Positions 18,329-27,428 of a stretch of 64,000 nt of DNA are shown one piece after another. The notes under the pieces are model-generated. The model was not told the DNA's origin. It did not search any database and saw only the letters and a program-made list of their open reading frames with translations. How positions within the stretch are numbered: position 1 is the first letter of the stretch; each line of letters opens with the position of its first letter. The stretch lies in NCBI GenBank assembly GCA_902624195.1, contig CACNWV010000001.1, positions 1 through 64,000 of the forward strand, read 5' to 3'. The stretch comes from an uncultured Pelagibacteraceae bacterium. Lineage in GTDB: Bacteria; Pseudomonadota; Alphaproteobacteria; Pelagibacterales; Pelagibacteraceae. A program made the translations under genes and the position numbers.

Positions 18329-19313
18329 CAATCACCCAAAAGTTAACTTTGGCAAAACAGGTGTTTTAATCATAAATCTTGGAACACCGGACTCTACAGG
18401 TTGGTGGGATATTAGAAAGTATTTAAAAGAATTTCTTTCAGATAGAAGAGTAATTGAGCTAAATCCTTTTATTTGGCAAATTATATTGAATCTTTTCATT
18501 TTAACTTTTAGACCTTCTAAAACTGCAAAGGCTTATAAGGAAATTTGGAGAAAAGACACAAATGAATCCCCTTTATTATATTTTACGAGATGTCAATCAA
18601 ACAAACTTGACAGAAAAATTGGGAACAAAAACACTATTGTTGACTTTGCAATGAGATATGGAAATCCAAGCATCAAATCAAAGCTTATCAAACTTAAAGA
18701 TTTGGGTTGCGAGAATATTATTATATTGCCCTTATATCCTCAATATGCTGCAGCAACAACTGCAACAGTATGTGACGAGGTTTATAGAAGTTTAATGAAA
18801 ATGAGATGGCAACCAAGTTTACAAGTCATCCCACATTACGAAACTGAGCCGCTTTATATAAAGGCTTTAATAAATAGTATCAAAATAAAATTAAATGAAA
18901 TAGAATGGAAACCGGATTTAATTATTTCGTCATATCACGGGATTCCAAAATCTTATTTTGACAAAGGAGACCCATATCATTGTTATTGTCATAAAACCAC
19001 GAGACTAATGAAAGAAGAATTCCAAGAAATAGATATACAAACCACTTTTCAATCTAGATTTGGACCACAAGAATGGCTCACCCCATATACTGATAAAACA
19101 TTAGAATCCCTTCCCAAAAAAGGGATTAAAAAAATATTAGTTATATGTCCAGGATTTGCATCTGATTGTGTTGAAACTTTAGAAGAAATAAATATTCAAG
19201 GTAGAGAAAGCTTTATCAAAAACGGTGGAAAAAACTTCGATATGGTGCCCTGTTTAAATGATAGTTCAGACCATATAAAATTGTTTGAAAAGCTAGTCAG
19301 CAACTACTTATAG
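18321..19313 (+). CDS. hemH: Ferrochelatase HemH
   Basis: Inserts ferrous iron into protoporphyrin IX, the last step of heme synthesis. N-terminal GVLIINLGTPDS and the active-site motif ISSYHGIPKSYFDKGDPYHC (with the catalytic His) are present, as is CPGFASDCVETLEEI near the end. Length 330. It is translationally coupled to hemE and followed one base later by the hemJ-like gene, so the last steps of heme synthesis are encoded together. Confidence 0.97.
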   Translation: MDNNHPKVNFGKTGVLIINLGTPDSTGWWDIRKYLKEFLSDRRVIELNPFIWQIILNLFILTFRPSKTAKAYKEIWRKDTNESPLLYFTRCQSNKLDRKIGNKNTIVDFAMRYGNPSIKSKLIKLKDLGCENIIILPLYPQYAAATTATVCDEVYRSLMKMRWQPSLQVIPHYETEPLYIKALINSIKIKLNEIEWKPDLIISSYHGIPKSYFDKGDPYHCYCHKTTRLMKEEFQEIDIQTTFQSRFGPQEWLTPYTDKTLESLPKKGIKKILVICPGFASDCVETLEEINIQGRESFIKNGGKNFDMVPCLNDSSDHIKLFEKLVSNYL

Positions 19314-19314
19314 A

Positions 19315-19746
19315 ATGAATTTATATTTATTATTTAAATCACTTCATTTAATAGCAGTAATTTCTTGGATGGCAGGTCTACTTTATTTACCTAGGATCTT
19401 CGTTTACCATTCGCAAGCAGACCATCCTTCACAAAAAGAAATATTTAAAATAATGGAGAGAAAACTTTATAATTATATAATGATGCCCGCTATGTTATTG
19501 TCTTGGTTGTTTGGTTTGCTATTAGTTCACACACTTACTTTTACAATATTCTCTGAGCTCTGGTTTCAAATCAAAATCATACTGATGGTTCTTTTAACAT
19601 TCTATCATTTCAGCTTAGGCAAATATTTAAATGATTTTGCTTTAGATATTAATAAAAAATCGTCTAAATTTTTCAGAATATACAACGAAATACCCACAAT
19701 TATACTGATCGTAGTGATTTTTGTTGTTATATTTAAACCCTTGTAA
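19315..19746 (+). CDS. hemJ: HemJ-type protoporphyrinogen IX oxidase (UPF0093)
   Basis: Small four-helix membrane protein that oxidises protoporphyrinogen IX in bacteria lacking HemG/HemY. The N-terminus has the family signature LHLIAVISWMAGLLYLPRI with conserved His11 and Trp18, followed by VYHSQA. Length 143 is standard. Adjacency to hemE and hemH strongly supports this role over a generic CopD-like function. Confidence 0.92.
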   Translation: MNLYLLFKSLHLIAVISWMAGLLYLPRIFVYHSQADHPSQKEIFKIMERKLYNYIMMPAMLLSWLFGLLLVHTLTFTIFSELWFQIKIILMVLLTFYHFSLGKYLNDFALDINKKSSKFFRIYNEIPTIILIVVIFVVIFKPL

Positions 19747-19812
19747 TTAGGGGTTGAATTTTCCGAAAAAACTCATATATTTTAATAACATTCCTTTAAA
19801 AATAATAATCAC

Positions 19813-21087
19813 ATGAACTTACAAGAATTAAAGCAAAAAAATCCTGCAGAGCTTATTAATGAAGCTGAAAAATTAGGCATTGAGAATCCAAGTACATTAA
19901 GAAAGCAAGAGATATTATTTGCAATTTTAAAAAAACTTGCTGAAAAAAATGAGCAGATAACAGCCACTGGTGTTTTAGAGGTGCTTCAAGACGGCTTTGG
20001 TTTTTTAAGAGCTATTGAGTCAAATTATCTACCAGGTCCAGATGATATATATGTTAGTCCAAGTCAAATTAGAAGATTTGGATTAAGGACAGGAGATTCC
20101 GTAGAAGGCGAAATCAGAGGACCAAAAGATGCAGAGAGGTACTTTGCTCTCCTGAAAGTAAACAAAATTAATTTTGATGACCCAGATAAAGGAAAAAATA
20201 AAATCGCGTTTGATAACTTAACACCGCTTTATCCAAACGAAAGAATTAAGCTAGAAGTTGAAACAACTAAAATCGAGAAAAAACCAGATAACACTGCTAG
20301 ATTGATAGATTTGGTGAGCCCGATTGGAAAGGGGCAACGATCTTTGATTGTGTCACCACCAAGAGCTGGTAAGACAATAATCCTCCAAAATATTGCTCAA
20401 TCAATAACGGCTAATCATCCTGAATGTTATTTAATGGTCCTACTTATCGATGAAAGACCAGAAGAAGTTACTGATATGCAAAGATCAGTGAAAGGGGAGG
20501 TCGTAGCATCGACATTTGATGAACCTGCTTCAAGACACGTTGCAGTGGCAGAAATGGTAATCGAGAAGGCGAAAAGACTGGTGGAGCATAAAAAAGATGT
20601 CGTTATCTTATTAGATTCAATTACACGACTGGGAAGAGCATATAATGCAGTCATACCGAGTTCAGGAAAAGTATTGACTGGAGGCGTAGATGCAAACGCG
20701 TTGCAAAGGCCAAAGAGGTTCTTCGGAGCAGCTAGAAATGTAGAAGAGGGGGGCTCATTAACAATAATTTCGACAGCATTAATAGACACAGGGAGTCGTA
20801 TGGATGAGGTTATTTTTGAAGAATTCAAAGGAACCGGTAATTCTGAACTAATTCTTGATAGAAAAGTTGCAGATAAAAGAATTTACCCGGCATTGGATAT
20901 TACAAGATCGGGCACGAGAAGAGAAGAATTGTTATTTGCTAAAGATGAATTGTCTAAGATGAATGTGCTAAGAAGAATAATTAGCCCGATGGGCACAATG
21001 GATGGTATAGAATTTTTGATATCTAAATTAAAAAATACAAAGAACAATTCAGACTTTTTTGACTCTATGAACAAGTCTGCTAATTGA
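19813..21087 (+). CDS. rho: Transcription termination factor Rho
   Basis: Hexameric RNA helicase that ends transcription at non-intrinsic sites. Residues 1-45 are the Rho N-terminal helical domain, about 50-125 the cold-shock-like RNA-binding domain ([14 protein letters not shown]), and Walker A PPRAGKT is at 182-188, followed by [14 protein letters not shown] and the Q/R-loop region. Length 424 is normal. It matters here because almost no intrinsic terminators are visible in this window. It faces the LON-domain gene with only 4 bases between them. Confidence 0.98.
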   Translation: MNLQELKQKNPAELINEAEKLGIENPSTLRKQEILFAILKKLAEKNEQITATGVLEVLQDGFGFLRAIESNYLPGPDDIYVSPSQIRRFGLRTGDSVEGEIRGPKDAERYFALLKVNKINFDDPDKGKNKIAFDNLTPLYPNERIKLEVETTKIEKKPDNTARLIDLVSPIGKGQRSLIVSPPRAGKTIILQNIAQSITANHPECYLMVLLIDERPEEVTDMQRSVKGEVVASTFDEPASRHVAVAEMVIEKAKRLVEHKKDVVILLDSITRLGRAYNAVIPSSGKVLTGGVDANALQRPKRFFGAARNVEEGGSLTIISTALIDTGSRMDEVIFEEFKGTGNSELILDRKVADKRIYPALDITRSGTRREELLFAKDELSKMNVLRRIISPMGTMDGIEFLISKLKNTKNNSDFFDSMNKSAN

Positions 21088-21091
21088 TAAT

Positions 21092-21709
21092 TTACTGCAC
21101 GGTTTGATTATTAAAACCCACTTCGTGTAAATAAAAACTCATAATATTTTCTAAGGCATCAATTTTTTCCTCAATTGTTAATGACTCCAAAAGTTTTTGT
21201 TTTTCCTCATTGGTTACCGGTGAGATCATTGAAAGTGTATTTATCTTTTGAATCTCGTCCAATTTTTCAAGTTCTCTCCAATTAAGTAATAATCCATTAC
21301 GTTTAAAGAAAATCTTAGCCTTATTCATCAAACTTTCTGTATTTTGCGTGCTTGAAACGTCTTTAAGATCTATTTCAAAATTTTTATAGTCAACTTTAAA
21401 TTCTCTATATTTTTTCGTATTCTCAATTTCTTCAACAATTTTAAATCTTGTAATTCCAGTCAAGTTAATCAAAATTCTACCATCGTCACTTTTCTGCAAA
21501 TCACTTATTCGTCCTAAACATCCAACTTTATATACTCTTTCACCAGTTTTTTGCGACTGCACCATACCCATAAGTTTATCTTTTCCATAAGTATCATTCA
21601 CAAGATCAAGATATCTTTGCTCGAAAATATTTAGTGGAAGATTGGTCTTAGGAAAGTAGATTACACCACTTAAAGGAAAAATAGGTATTACATCGGGAAA
21701 AGCTTTCAT
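21092..21709 (-). CDS. LON N-terminal (substrate-binding) domain protein
   Basis: The 205-residue protein is a stand-alone LON substrate-binding domain with no AAA+ or protease part. It begins with the family pattern VIPIFPLSGVIYFPKTNLPLNIFEQRY, then KVGCLGRISDLQKSDDGRILINLTGITRF, and ends with a helical bundle (VTNEEKQKLLESLTIEEKIDALENIM). Such proteins are common beside thioredoxin-like genes in alphaproteobacteria, and their function is not established. Its gene starts 93 bases from the divergent tRNA gene. Confidence 0.9.
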   Translation of the reverse strand: MKAFPDVIPIFPLSGVIYFPKTNLPLNIFEQRYLDLVNDTYGKDKLMGMVQSQKTGERVYKVGCLGRISDLQKSDDGRILINLTGITRFKIVEEIENTKKYREFKVDYKNFEIDLKDVSSTQNTESLMNKAKIFFKRNGLLLNWRELEKLDEIQKINTLSMISPVTNEEKQKLLESLTIEEKIDALENIMSFYLHEVGFNNQTVQ

Positions 21710-21761
21710 ATATTTACTATATTAAAAATTTCATGTTTCTGGTAGTGACATTTTATTTATG

Positions 21762-21791
21762 TTGACCATTCTAGATACTCTATATTATAAT
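21762..21791 (+). promoter_or_regulatory. Sigma-70-type promoter of tRNA-Gly
   Basis: TTGACC (21762-21767) and a perfect TATAAT (21786-21791) are separated by 18 bases. Transcription would start about 5-8 bases after the -10, just upstream of the mature tRNA 5' end at 21803. This is one of the few near-consensus promoters I can recognise in the window. Confidence 0.7.
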
Positions 21792-21802
21792 TATTTTCAA
21801 TT

Positions 21803-21877
21803 GCGGGCATAGCTCAGTGGTAGAGCGTCTCGTTGCCAACGAGAAGGTCGAGGGTTCAAGTCCCTTTGCCCGCTCCA
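21803..21877 (+). tRNA. tRNA-Gly(GCC)
   Basis: A 75-nucleotide cloverleaf. The 7-bp acceptor stem GCGGGCA/TGCCCGC, a D arm with AGTGGTAGA, a 5-bp anticodon stem TCTCG/CGAGA around the loop TTGCCAA (anticodon GCC at 21835-21837), and a T arm with GGGTTCAAGTCCC are all visible. The 3' CCA is encoded (875-877 of the 21 kb block). The next coding sequence starts only four bases after it, so the tRNA is probably cut out of a longer transcript. Confidence 0.97.
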
Positions 21878-21881
21878 TATT

Positions 21882-22775
21882 ATGTTTTCAAATTTTAAAA
21901 AAGAAAAATTAACTGTTAAAAATCACGGCTTTGGACAAGCAGAAATTACGTTTAGACACGGCGGCTCAGGAGAACCATTATTATTATTACATGGAAATCC
22001 TATGTCGCATGTAACATGGCATAAAATAGCCAACGAACTAAAAAAAAACTTTTATATTGTAGCTGCTGATCTTAGAGGTTATGGAGAAAGTGTAGGTCCA
22101 GAGGATGGCGGAGAAAATCATTTGAATTATTCTTTCAGGGCAATGGCAAATGACCAGATCCATTTAATGAAGAGCCTAGGCTATGAAAAGTTTAACTTAG
22201 TTGGTCATGATCGAGGAGCAAGAGTAGCGCATAGAATGGCCTTAGATGCTCCTGAGAAAATAAAAAAATTAGCAGTTTTTGATATTATGCCAAATCGACA
22301 TATATGGACTGTTCAAAAAAAAGGTTGGTCTATCTCTAAATGGCATTGGCTTTTAATGATGCAACCTTACGATCTTCCAGAAAAAATGCTATCTTCAATA
22401 CCAGCTGATTATTATATGAAAAAAAAATTATCAAAAAGAGGAGCTAGTTTGGACTTTTGTAAGGAAACTTTCGACGAGTATGTTAAATGTTTTAATTATA
22501 AAACTATTAGGGGATCATGTGAGGATTATAGAGCATCACCTTCTTGTGACTTAGATATGGATAACGTTGATTATGAAAAAAATAATAAGATTAGTTGCCC
22601 TCTTCTAGTTTTATGGGGTAACAAAAGTGACACTGGAAAAGTCTGGGGCGATGTCTTGAATGTATGGAAGAATTATAGTACTTCAAAACCAGTCGGCGAG
22701 GGTCTTAATTGCGGACATTATTTGCAAGAGGAGAAACCGAAAGAAGTTGTCGACTGGTTAAGAAAATTTTTATAA
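21882..22775 (+). CDS. Alpha/beta hydrolase, fluoroacetate/haloacetate dehalogenase type
   Basis: Haloacetate dehalogenases displace halide with an aspartate nucleophile, then hydrolyse the ester. All the key residues of this subgroup can be seen at near-identical numbering: nucleophile Asp110 with Arg111 and Arg114 in GHDRGARV, acid Asp134 in VFDIMPN, halide-pocket His155 and Trp156 in KWHWLLMMQP, a Tyr in CEDYRA (216), and base His279 in NCGHYL. The oxyanion motif HGNP is at 37-40. Length 297 is typical. The reaction is inferred from these residues; the natural substrate in seawater is unknown. It starts four bases after tRNA-Gly and overlaps the pterin dehydratase start by one base. Confidence 0.85.
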   Translation: MFSNFKKEKLTVKNHGFGQAEITFRHGGSGEPLLLLHGNPMSHVTWHKIANELKKNFYIVAADLRGYGESVGPEDGGENHLNYSFRAMANDQIHLMKSLGYEKFNLVGHDRGARVAHRMALDAPEKIKKLAVFDIMPNRHIWTVQKKGWSISKWHWLLMMQPYDLPEKMLSSIPADYYMKKKLSKRGASLDFCKETFDEYVKCFNYKTIRGSCEDYRASPSCDLDMDNVDYEKNNKISCPLLVLWGNKSDTGKVWGDVLNVWKNYSTSKPVGEGLNCGHYLQEEKPKEVVDWLRKFL

Positions 22776-23113
22776 TGACCGATCTTTCAAAAAAAAAATG
22801 TATTGCATGTGATGGTAATATTCCACCATTTGATAAAAGTGAAATACACAAGTATTTAAAAAAAGTTGATGACTGGGAAGTTAAAAAAGGAGAACAAGAA
22901 AACTTTTACTTAACTAAAGAATTTAAATTTAAAAATTTTGAAGAAAGTCAAAAATTTGTAAACAAAGTAAGTCATATTGCAGAGACAGAAAACCATCACC
23001 CAGATATTCATTTTGGTTGGGGTTACTGTAAGGTAAAAATTTTTACACATGCTATTAAAGGTCTTGCCGAAAGTGATTTTATTTTAGCTGCCAAAATAGA
23101 TAAAATTAATTAA
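22775..23113 (+). CDS. Pterin-4a-carbinolamine dehydratase-like protein
   Basis: Family that dehydrates 4a-hydroxytetrahydrobiopterin after aromatic amino acid hydroxylation; widespread in bacteria, often without a hydroxylase. The active-site motif ETENHHPDIHFGWG is present in a 112-residue protein. I chose ATG 22775, which overlaps the previous stop (TAATG), over an upstream start inside the hydrolase gene. The N-terminus has an extra CIACDGNIPPF segment with a Cys pair, also seen in relatives. Its stop codon interlocks with that of purH at 23110-23113. Confidence 0.9.
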   Translation: MTDLSKKKCIACDGNIPPFDKSEIHKYLKKVDDWEVKKGEQENFYLTKEFKFKNFEESQKFVNKVSHIAETENHHPDIHFGWGYCKVKIFTHAIKGLAESDFILAAKIDKIN

Positions 23114-24660
23114 TGATTAAAATGTCTTACACCTGTAAATAACATTTTTATCTTTGCTTTATTAGCAAGATTTATTACTTCCTGGTCCCTAATTGATCCA
23201 CCAGGTTGAACTATTATTTTTATACCTGCTTTGATTAGTGCATGCACACCATCTTCAAATGGGAAAAAGGCATCTGAGGCGGCAACTGAGTTTCTAATTT
23301 TTCCTGGTTGAAATTGCTTTGCTTTTTGAATCGCTAATTTACAGCTATCAAGTCTACTAGGTTGGCCCGCTCCAATCCCGATAGTTGAAAAATTACTACA
23401 CAAAACGATTGCGTTAGATTTTACATATTTAGTCACATTAAAAGCAAATTTTATTTCTGCCAGTTCTTTCTTGTTAGGTTTTAGTTTTGTGACACATCTT
23501 ATTTTATTTTTATCCAAGATCACCTTATTTTTATTTTGTATTAGAAAAGATCCATCGAAAACTTTAAATGACATAATATTTTTAGGTTTGAATTTTGATA
23601 TATCTATTATTCTTAAGTTTTTTTTTTTCTTTAAAATTTTTAAAGATTCTTTATCGAAACCTTTACTAAGTATTACCTCGAGAAAATTTTTACTTATTTC
23701 TTGTGCTATTTTTTTGCTAATCTTATAATTGCAAGCAATTACTCCTCCAAAAGCGCTAATAGGATCACATGCATAAGCATTTCTAAATGATTCTATAGGA
23801 TCTTTATGTTCCGAAATACCACAAGGATTTGCATGTTTTATAATTACTGTAGCTGCCTTTCCTTTGATAGATTCAAGTATATCCAATGAAGAAAAAATAT
23901 CGTTAAAATTATTGTAACTCAATTCTTTACCGTGAATTTGAATAAACCCAAGTTTCTTATCTTCATAATCATTTATATATATAGAACTTTTTTGATGTGG
24001 GTTTTCACCGTATCTTAAACTTTTTAGTTTTCTTCCGAAAATAGTTTTTCTTTCTGGGAATTGAATGTTTAACTTGCTATTAAACCAATTAGCAATCATA
24101 GCATCATAGTATGCAGTTAAACCAAATGCTTTAGAGGACATAATTTCTCTAAATTTTAAGGAAGTCCTTCCATTATTTTTCTCTAATTCTGCTATAAGAG
24201 AGGAATAATCATTCTTATTGGTAATTATTGTTACATTTTTAAAATTTTTAGCAGCGGCACGAACCATTGTTGGTCCACCTATATCTATATTTTCAATTAT
24301 TTCATTTGAATTTTTGGTTCCTGTAACCACTTTTTGGAAAGGATAAAAATTAACTACAATTAAATCTATTGAAGGAAAATTTTGCTTAGACATTTCACCT
24401 CTGTGTATCCTGTTCTTTCTATCATGTAAAATTCCAGCATGAATTTTTGGGTGAAGAGTTTTAACTCTGCCATCAAGCATTTCTTTAAATCCAGTATATC
24501 GAGATAATTCAATACAATCGTATCCAAGTTTTTTTATAGATTTATAAGTTCCACCAGAGCTAATAATTTTTATATTGTGTTTTTTTAAACACCTTAATAA
24601 AGAGGGAATACTTTCTTTATCAAATACAGAAATTAAGGCGTTTTTAATTTTTAAATTCAT
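23110..24660 (-). CDS. purH: Bifunctional AICAR formyltransferase/IMP cyclohydrolase PurH
   Basis: Last two steps of de novo IMP synthesis. The N-terminal MGS-like cyclohydrolase domain (about 1-195) starts ALISVFDKESI and includes SSGGTYKSIKKLG. The formyltransferase domain carries LRYGENPHQKSS, the catalytic KHANPCGISE and, near the C-terminus, AASDAFFPFEDGV and QPGGSIRDQEVI. Length 516 is standard. It sits two bases after the heparinase-like gene in an alphaproteobacterial order also containing rpe. Confidence 0.97.
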   Translation of the reverse strand: MNLKIKNALISVFDKESIPSLLRCLKKHNIKIISSGGTYKSIKKLGYDCIELSRYTGFKEMLDGRVKTLHPKIHAGILHDRKNRIHRGEMSKQNFPSIDLIVVNFYPFQKVVTGTKNSNEIIENIDIGGPTMVRAAAKNFKNVTIITNKNDYSSLIAELEKNNGRTSLKFREIMSSKAFGLTAYYDAMIANWFNSKLNIQFPERKTIFGRKLKSLRYGENPHQKSSIYINDYEDKKLGFIQIHGKELSYNNFNDIFSSLDILESIKGKAATVIIKHANPCGISEHKDPIESFRNAYACDPISAFGGVIACNYKISKKIAQEISKNFLEVILSKGFDKESLKILKKKKNLRIIDISKFKPKNIMSFKVFDGSFLIQNKNKVILDKNKIRCVTKLKPNKKELAEIKFAFNVTKYVKSNAIVLCSNFSTIGIGAGQPSRLDSCKLAIQKAKQFQPGKIRNSVAASDAFFPFEDGVHALIKAGIKIIVQPGGSIRDQEVINLANKAKIKMLFTGVRHFNH

Positions 24661-24662
24661 TA

Positions 24663-26306
24663 CTAAATCTTTTTTTTAATTTCCCAATTAAAAAACTTAT
24701 CTTTATTAACTAGATTACCAGAAATAGTTATACAAGTATTATCTAATATTTTATCGCCTCCTAAATAAATGCTCTTCTCTATATCAAGATTTTCATCTTT
24801 AACTGTAAAAATAAGTGATTTGTTCTTTGATAATTGTATCAAAGCACTATTTCCACTTATAGTTTTGACTGCAGAGAGTTCAGGACTTAAGTGGAATCTT
24901 ATTGCATATCTTATAGGAATTCCATCTTTCTTTTTAAAAATATGATCAATCCCGTTCAACTTATTACTATTTTGATCTAGATAAATTTCTCTCTTATGAA
25001 TACAATTAAAGTCTTTTTCATACCCATTATGTGATGCTGAACAACCAACTAAATCTTTGTTATTTTTAAATTTTTGAGCACTTATTTTAAAAGTGTTTTT
25101 AATTGAATTTCCAAATACTCTGTTAATAAGCTTATTTCTCTCGAACCTTGTTATACTAGTATCATTAATAGTCAATGTAGACTGACTAGCAGTTAATCGA
25201 CTAATAAGTTCTGCCTTGGGAGAGATATTATTTCCAAACCCGCAATTAGTAATTATTTTTATTCCATCCAAAAAATATTCAAAAGAAAGAGGGCCTGATT
25301 GGTAATTTTTTGAGAAACCTTTGCTAGGTGGACCACCAATGTCAAAATATAGAACTTGTTGTTTAGATTTTGCATGGAATATACCACCAATTGCTTCCTT
25401 TTTATCTTTTTTACTAACTTTTAAATTTTCAAGGTATTTTTCATAATGATTAAGCATTTTTTCAGAAGCTCCGTTAAAAAGTGGCATCTGGTTATTTGGG
25501 GTTTTGAAGAATTTAATACATATTAAATTTTTTTTTATAATTTCATCAAGGAATTCAGGTATATACTGTTGAGCATCTTTTATGTTTTCATAACATAATA
25601 AAAGATATTTAGTGAAAAATATTAGGTCATTAGGACTTCTGGTTAATGGGAACCCATCATCGTCAAAATATGAATTAACAAATTTTTCTAACGCTTTAAT
25701 ACCGATATTATAATTTTCCTCATATTCTTTAAAAATTATTCCTGATAATATTAGCGCGGATAACGCCTCAATTTTTTTAATAGGATTCTTTTCAAATTTT
25801 ATATTTTTTTTTAAATGGTTACATTGTAAAATTATATTCTGGAAAAAATTTTTTTTAAAATCAAAGGTACCGTTATTAATAATAATATCAATGTTAAGTA
25901 TCCAACTAATAATTCTATTACTTAAGGTTGAATTTTCCCAAATTTTTCTTTTAAATTTTGAATATTTCAGCATCCATAAATAAATAATTTTTTGTATATT
26001 TTTGCCGTCTATTTTTCTATCAATTAAATCTAGCCATAAAAAATTGTGGTGATCCTTAACATTCTTATTTTTACTTTCTAACCAGAAGTCATTGACATTA
26101 ATTTCATTAATTCTAAAGGATTTTTTTTTAAAAGGAGAAATAAGAGATAATAAAAAAGGATTTGGATTAAAATAAACTTGTGTCGGTATTTTTGACTTTA
26201 AAGATTTATTATAATGATCAGATAGGAAATAAATTTTTTTAAAAAATTTGATAAAAGTTATTTGAACTGCAACTAAATAAAAATAGGCAACTTTTAAGCC
26301 AAACAT
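24663..26306 (-). CDS. Heparinase II/III-family protein
   Basis: The 547-residue protein has an N-terminal alpha/alpha toroid (about 60-300; FLWLDLIDRKIDGKNIQKIIYLWM, TLSNRIISWILNIDI) and a C-terminal beta-sandwich of the heparinase II/III type (YFDIGGPPSKGF, SFEYFLDGIKIITNCGFG, ASQSTLTINDTS). There is no clear signal peptide. Homologues occur next to rsmB, rpe and purH across alphaproteobacteria, so a role in cell-envelope polysaccharide turnover is more likely than heparin degradation, but this is inference. It lies 2-3 bases from both neighbours. Confidence 0.85.
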   Translation of the reverse strand: MFGLKVAYFYLVAVQITFIKFFKKIYFLSDHYNKSLKSKIPTQVYFNPNPFLLSLISPFKKKSFRINEINVNDFWLESKNKNVKDHHNFLWLDLIDRKIDGKNIQKIIYLWMLKYSKFKRKIWENSTLSNRIISWILNIDIIINNGTFDFKKNFFQNIILQCNHLKKNIKFEKNPIKKIEALSALILSGIIFKEYEENYNIGIKALEKFVNSYFDDDGFPLTRSPNDLIFFTKYLLLCYENIKDAQQYIPEFLDEIIKKNLICIKFFKTPNNQMPLFNGASEKMLNHYEKYLENLKVSKKDKKEAIGGIFHAKSKQQVLYFDIGGPPSKGFSKNYQSGPLSFEYFLDGIKIITNCGFGNNISPKAELISRLTASQSTLTINDTSITRFERNKLINRVFGNSIKNTFKISAQKFKNNKDLVGCSASHNGYEKDFNCIHKREIYLDQNSNKLNGIDHIFKKKDGIPIRYAIRFHLSPELSAVKTISGNSALIQLSKNKSLIFTVKDENLDIEKSIYLGGDKILDNTCITISGNLVNKDKFFNWEIKKKI

Positions 26307-26309
26307 CTA

Positions 26310-26972
26310 TTAATTTTTTCTAAGAATTTCTATATTTTTTTTAAGGTCGCCTTTGTTCTCTTTAAAGATGGTTGATCCTGAAACAAGAATATTTGCCCCT
26401 GCTTGTTTTGCTAGAGCGCAATTTTGAAAATTTATTCCCCCATCTATTTCAAGGTCAACTTTGTGGCCTTTTGACTCTATTATTTCTCTAAGTTGTTTTG
26501 TTTTTTCTAGTACTTCTGGCATAAACTTTTGTCCTCCAAATCCAGGTTCCACACTCATTATTAGAGCCAGATCAATTTCACTTAGATAATCTTTTATCAA
26601 ATCAATACTTGATTTTGGTTTAAGAGAAATTCCAACTTTTTTATTTTCTTTTTTTATTAACTCTATAGTTTTAGAAGTGTCTGTTGTAGCTTCAGGATGA
26701 AAAGTAATGATATCCGCTCCTGCATTTGCGTAGTCTTTGATAAAATTATCTACTGGAGAAATCATTAAATGAACATCGAATATTTTTTTTGTAAGGGGTC
26801 TTAGTTTTTTAATAACTTCTGGTCCAATAGTGAGATTTGGCACAAAATGACCGTCCATTACATCTATATGAATATAATCAGCGCCCGCCTTTTCCAGAGA
26901 AATAACTTCTGCACCTAATTTACTAAAATCAGCAGATAAAATAGACGGTGAGATTTTGATTAGACTGTCCAT
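26310..26972 (-). CDS. rpe: Ribulose-phosphate 3-epimerase Rpe
   Basis: Interconverts ribulose 5-phosphate and xylulose 5-phosphate. The beta/alpha barrel shows ISPSILSADFSKLG at the N-terminus, metal and catalytic residues in YIHIDVMDGHFVPN and FDVHLMI, SVEPGFGGQKF, and the final LEIDGGIN and VSGSTIF phosphate loops. Length 220 is normal. It precedes the heparinase-like gene by 3 bases. Confidence 0.97.
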   Translation of the reverse strand: MDSLIKISPSILSADFSKLGAEVISLEKAGADYIHIDVMDGHFVPNLTIGPEVIKKLRPLTKKIFDVHLMISPVDNFIKDYANAGADIITFHPEATTDTSKTIELIKKENKKVGISLKPKSSIDLIKDYLSEIDLALIMSVEPGFGGQKFMPEVLEKTKQLREIIESKGHKVDLEIDGGINFQNCALAKQAGANILVSGSTIFKENKGDLKKNIEILRKN

Positions 26973-27016
26973 TCTATATTTATATTTTAATCTTAAATTT
27001 TGTCAAAAAAATAAGA

Positions 27017-27352
27017 TTAATTAAACAGTTGATATAATTGTCTTGAAAAATCACTTTCTAATGGAAATGCAAGCATCCCCCAAACATCATAGCCGAGAAT
27101 ATAAGGCATTGCGTAAAATCTGAATAAATAAAAAAACCAAGCTACATATAAGGCTATGAAAGGTCCATAAAGGAAACTTGGTGTAATGAACTTAAATAGA
27201 TTTATTATAGGATTTGTAGTTTTTACAAATATTCTCATGAAAAAGAAGGTGGAGTCTTCTCTTTGAAAAATATTCATGAATGCACGACCAATTAAAGTCC
27301 ACATTATTGTTCCGAGAGTATAATCTAAAATTATTGCCCAAGTTGGTATCAT
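27017..27352 (-). CDS. Small polytopic membrane protein, unknown function (YggT-like layout)
   Basis: I do not recognise a firm family. The 111 residues have a hydrophobic N-terminus (AIILDYTLGTIMWTLIGRAF), a polar stretch QREDSTFFFMR, then TNPIINLFKFITP followed by two hydrophobic helices rich in Phe and Tyr. The order helix, short polar segment, T-x-P-x-I-x-x-x-x-x-I-x-P, helix resembles YggT proteins, but similarity is weak. It stands alone on the minus strand between the symporter terminator and rpe. Confidence 0.6.
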   Translation of the reverse strand: MIPTWAIILDYTLGTIMWTLIGRAFMNIFQREDSTFFFMRIFVKTTNPIINLFKFITPSFLYGPFIALYVAWFFYLFRFYAMPYILGYDVWGMLAFPLESDFSRQLYQLFN

Positions 27353-27382
27353 ATTTCTAAATTACCATGATTTAGGTAAAAA

Positions 27383-27409
27383 AAAAGGGGCGAATAAATC
27401 GCCCCTTTT
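27383..27409 (-). terminator. Intrinsic terminator of the symporter operon
   Basis: An 11-bp perfect stem (AAAAGGGGCGA with its complement) around a 5-base loop, followed on the minus strand by eight or so T residues. It lies 20 bases after the symporter stop codon. It is one of only two clear intrinsic terminators in the window. Confidence 0.9.
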
Positions 27410-27428
27410 AATTTTAAATAATTACTTA

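Noticed and set aside
20427..20828. Minus-strand 133-residue frame inside rho
   Set aside because: Antisense shadow of the conserved ATPase core.
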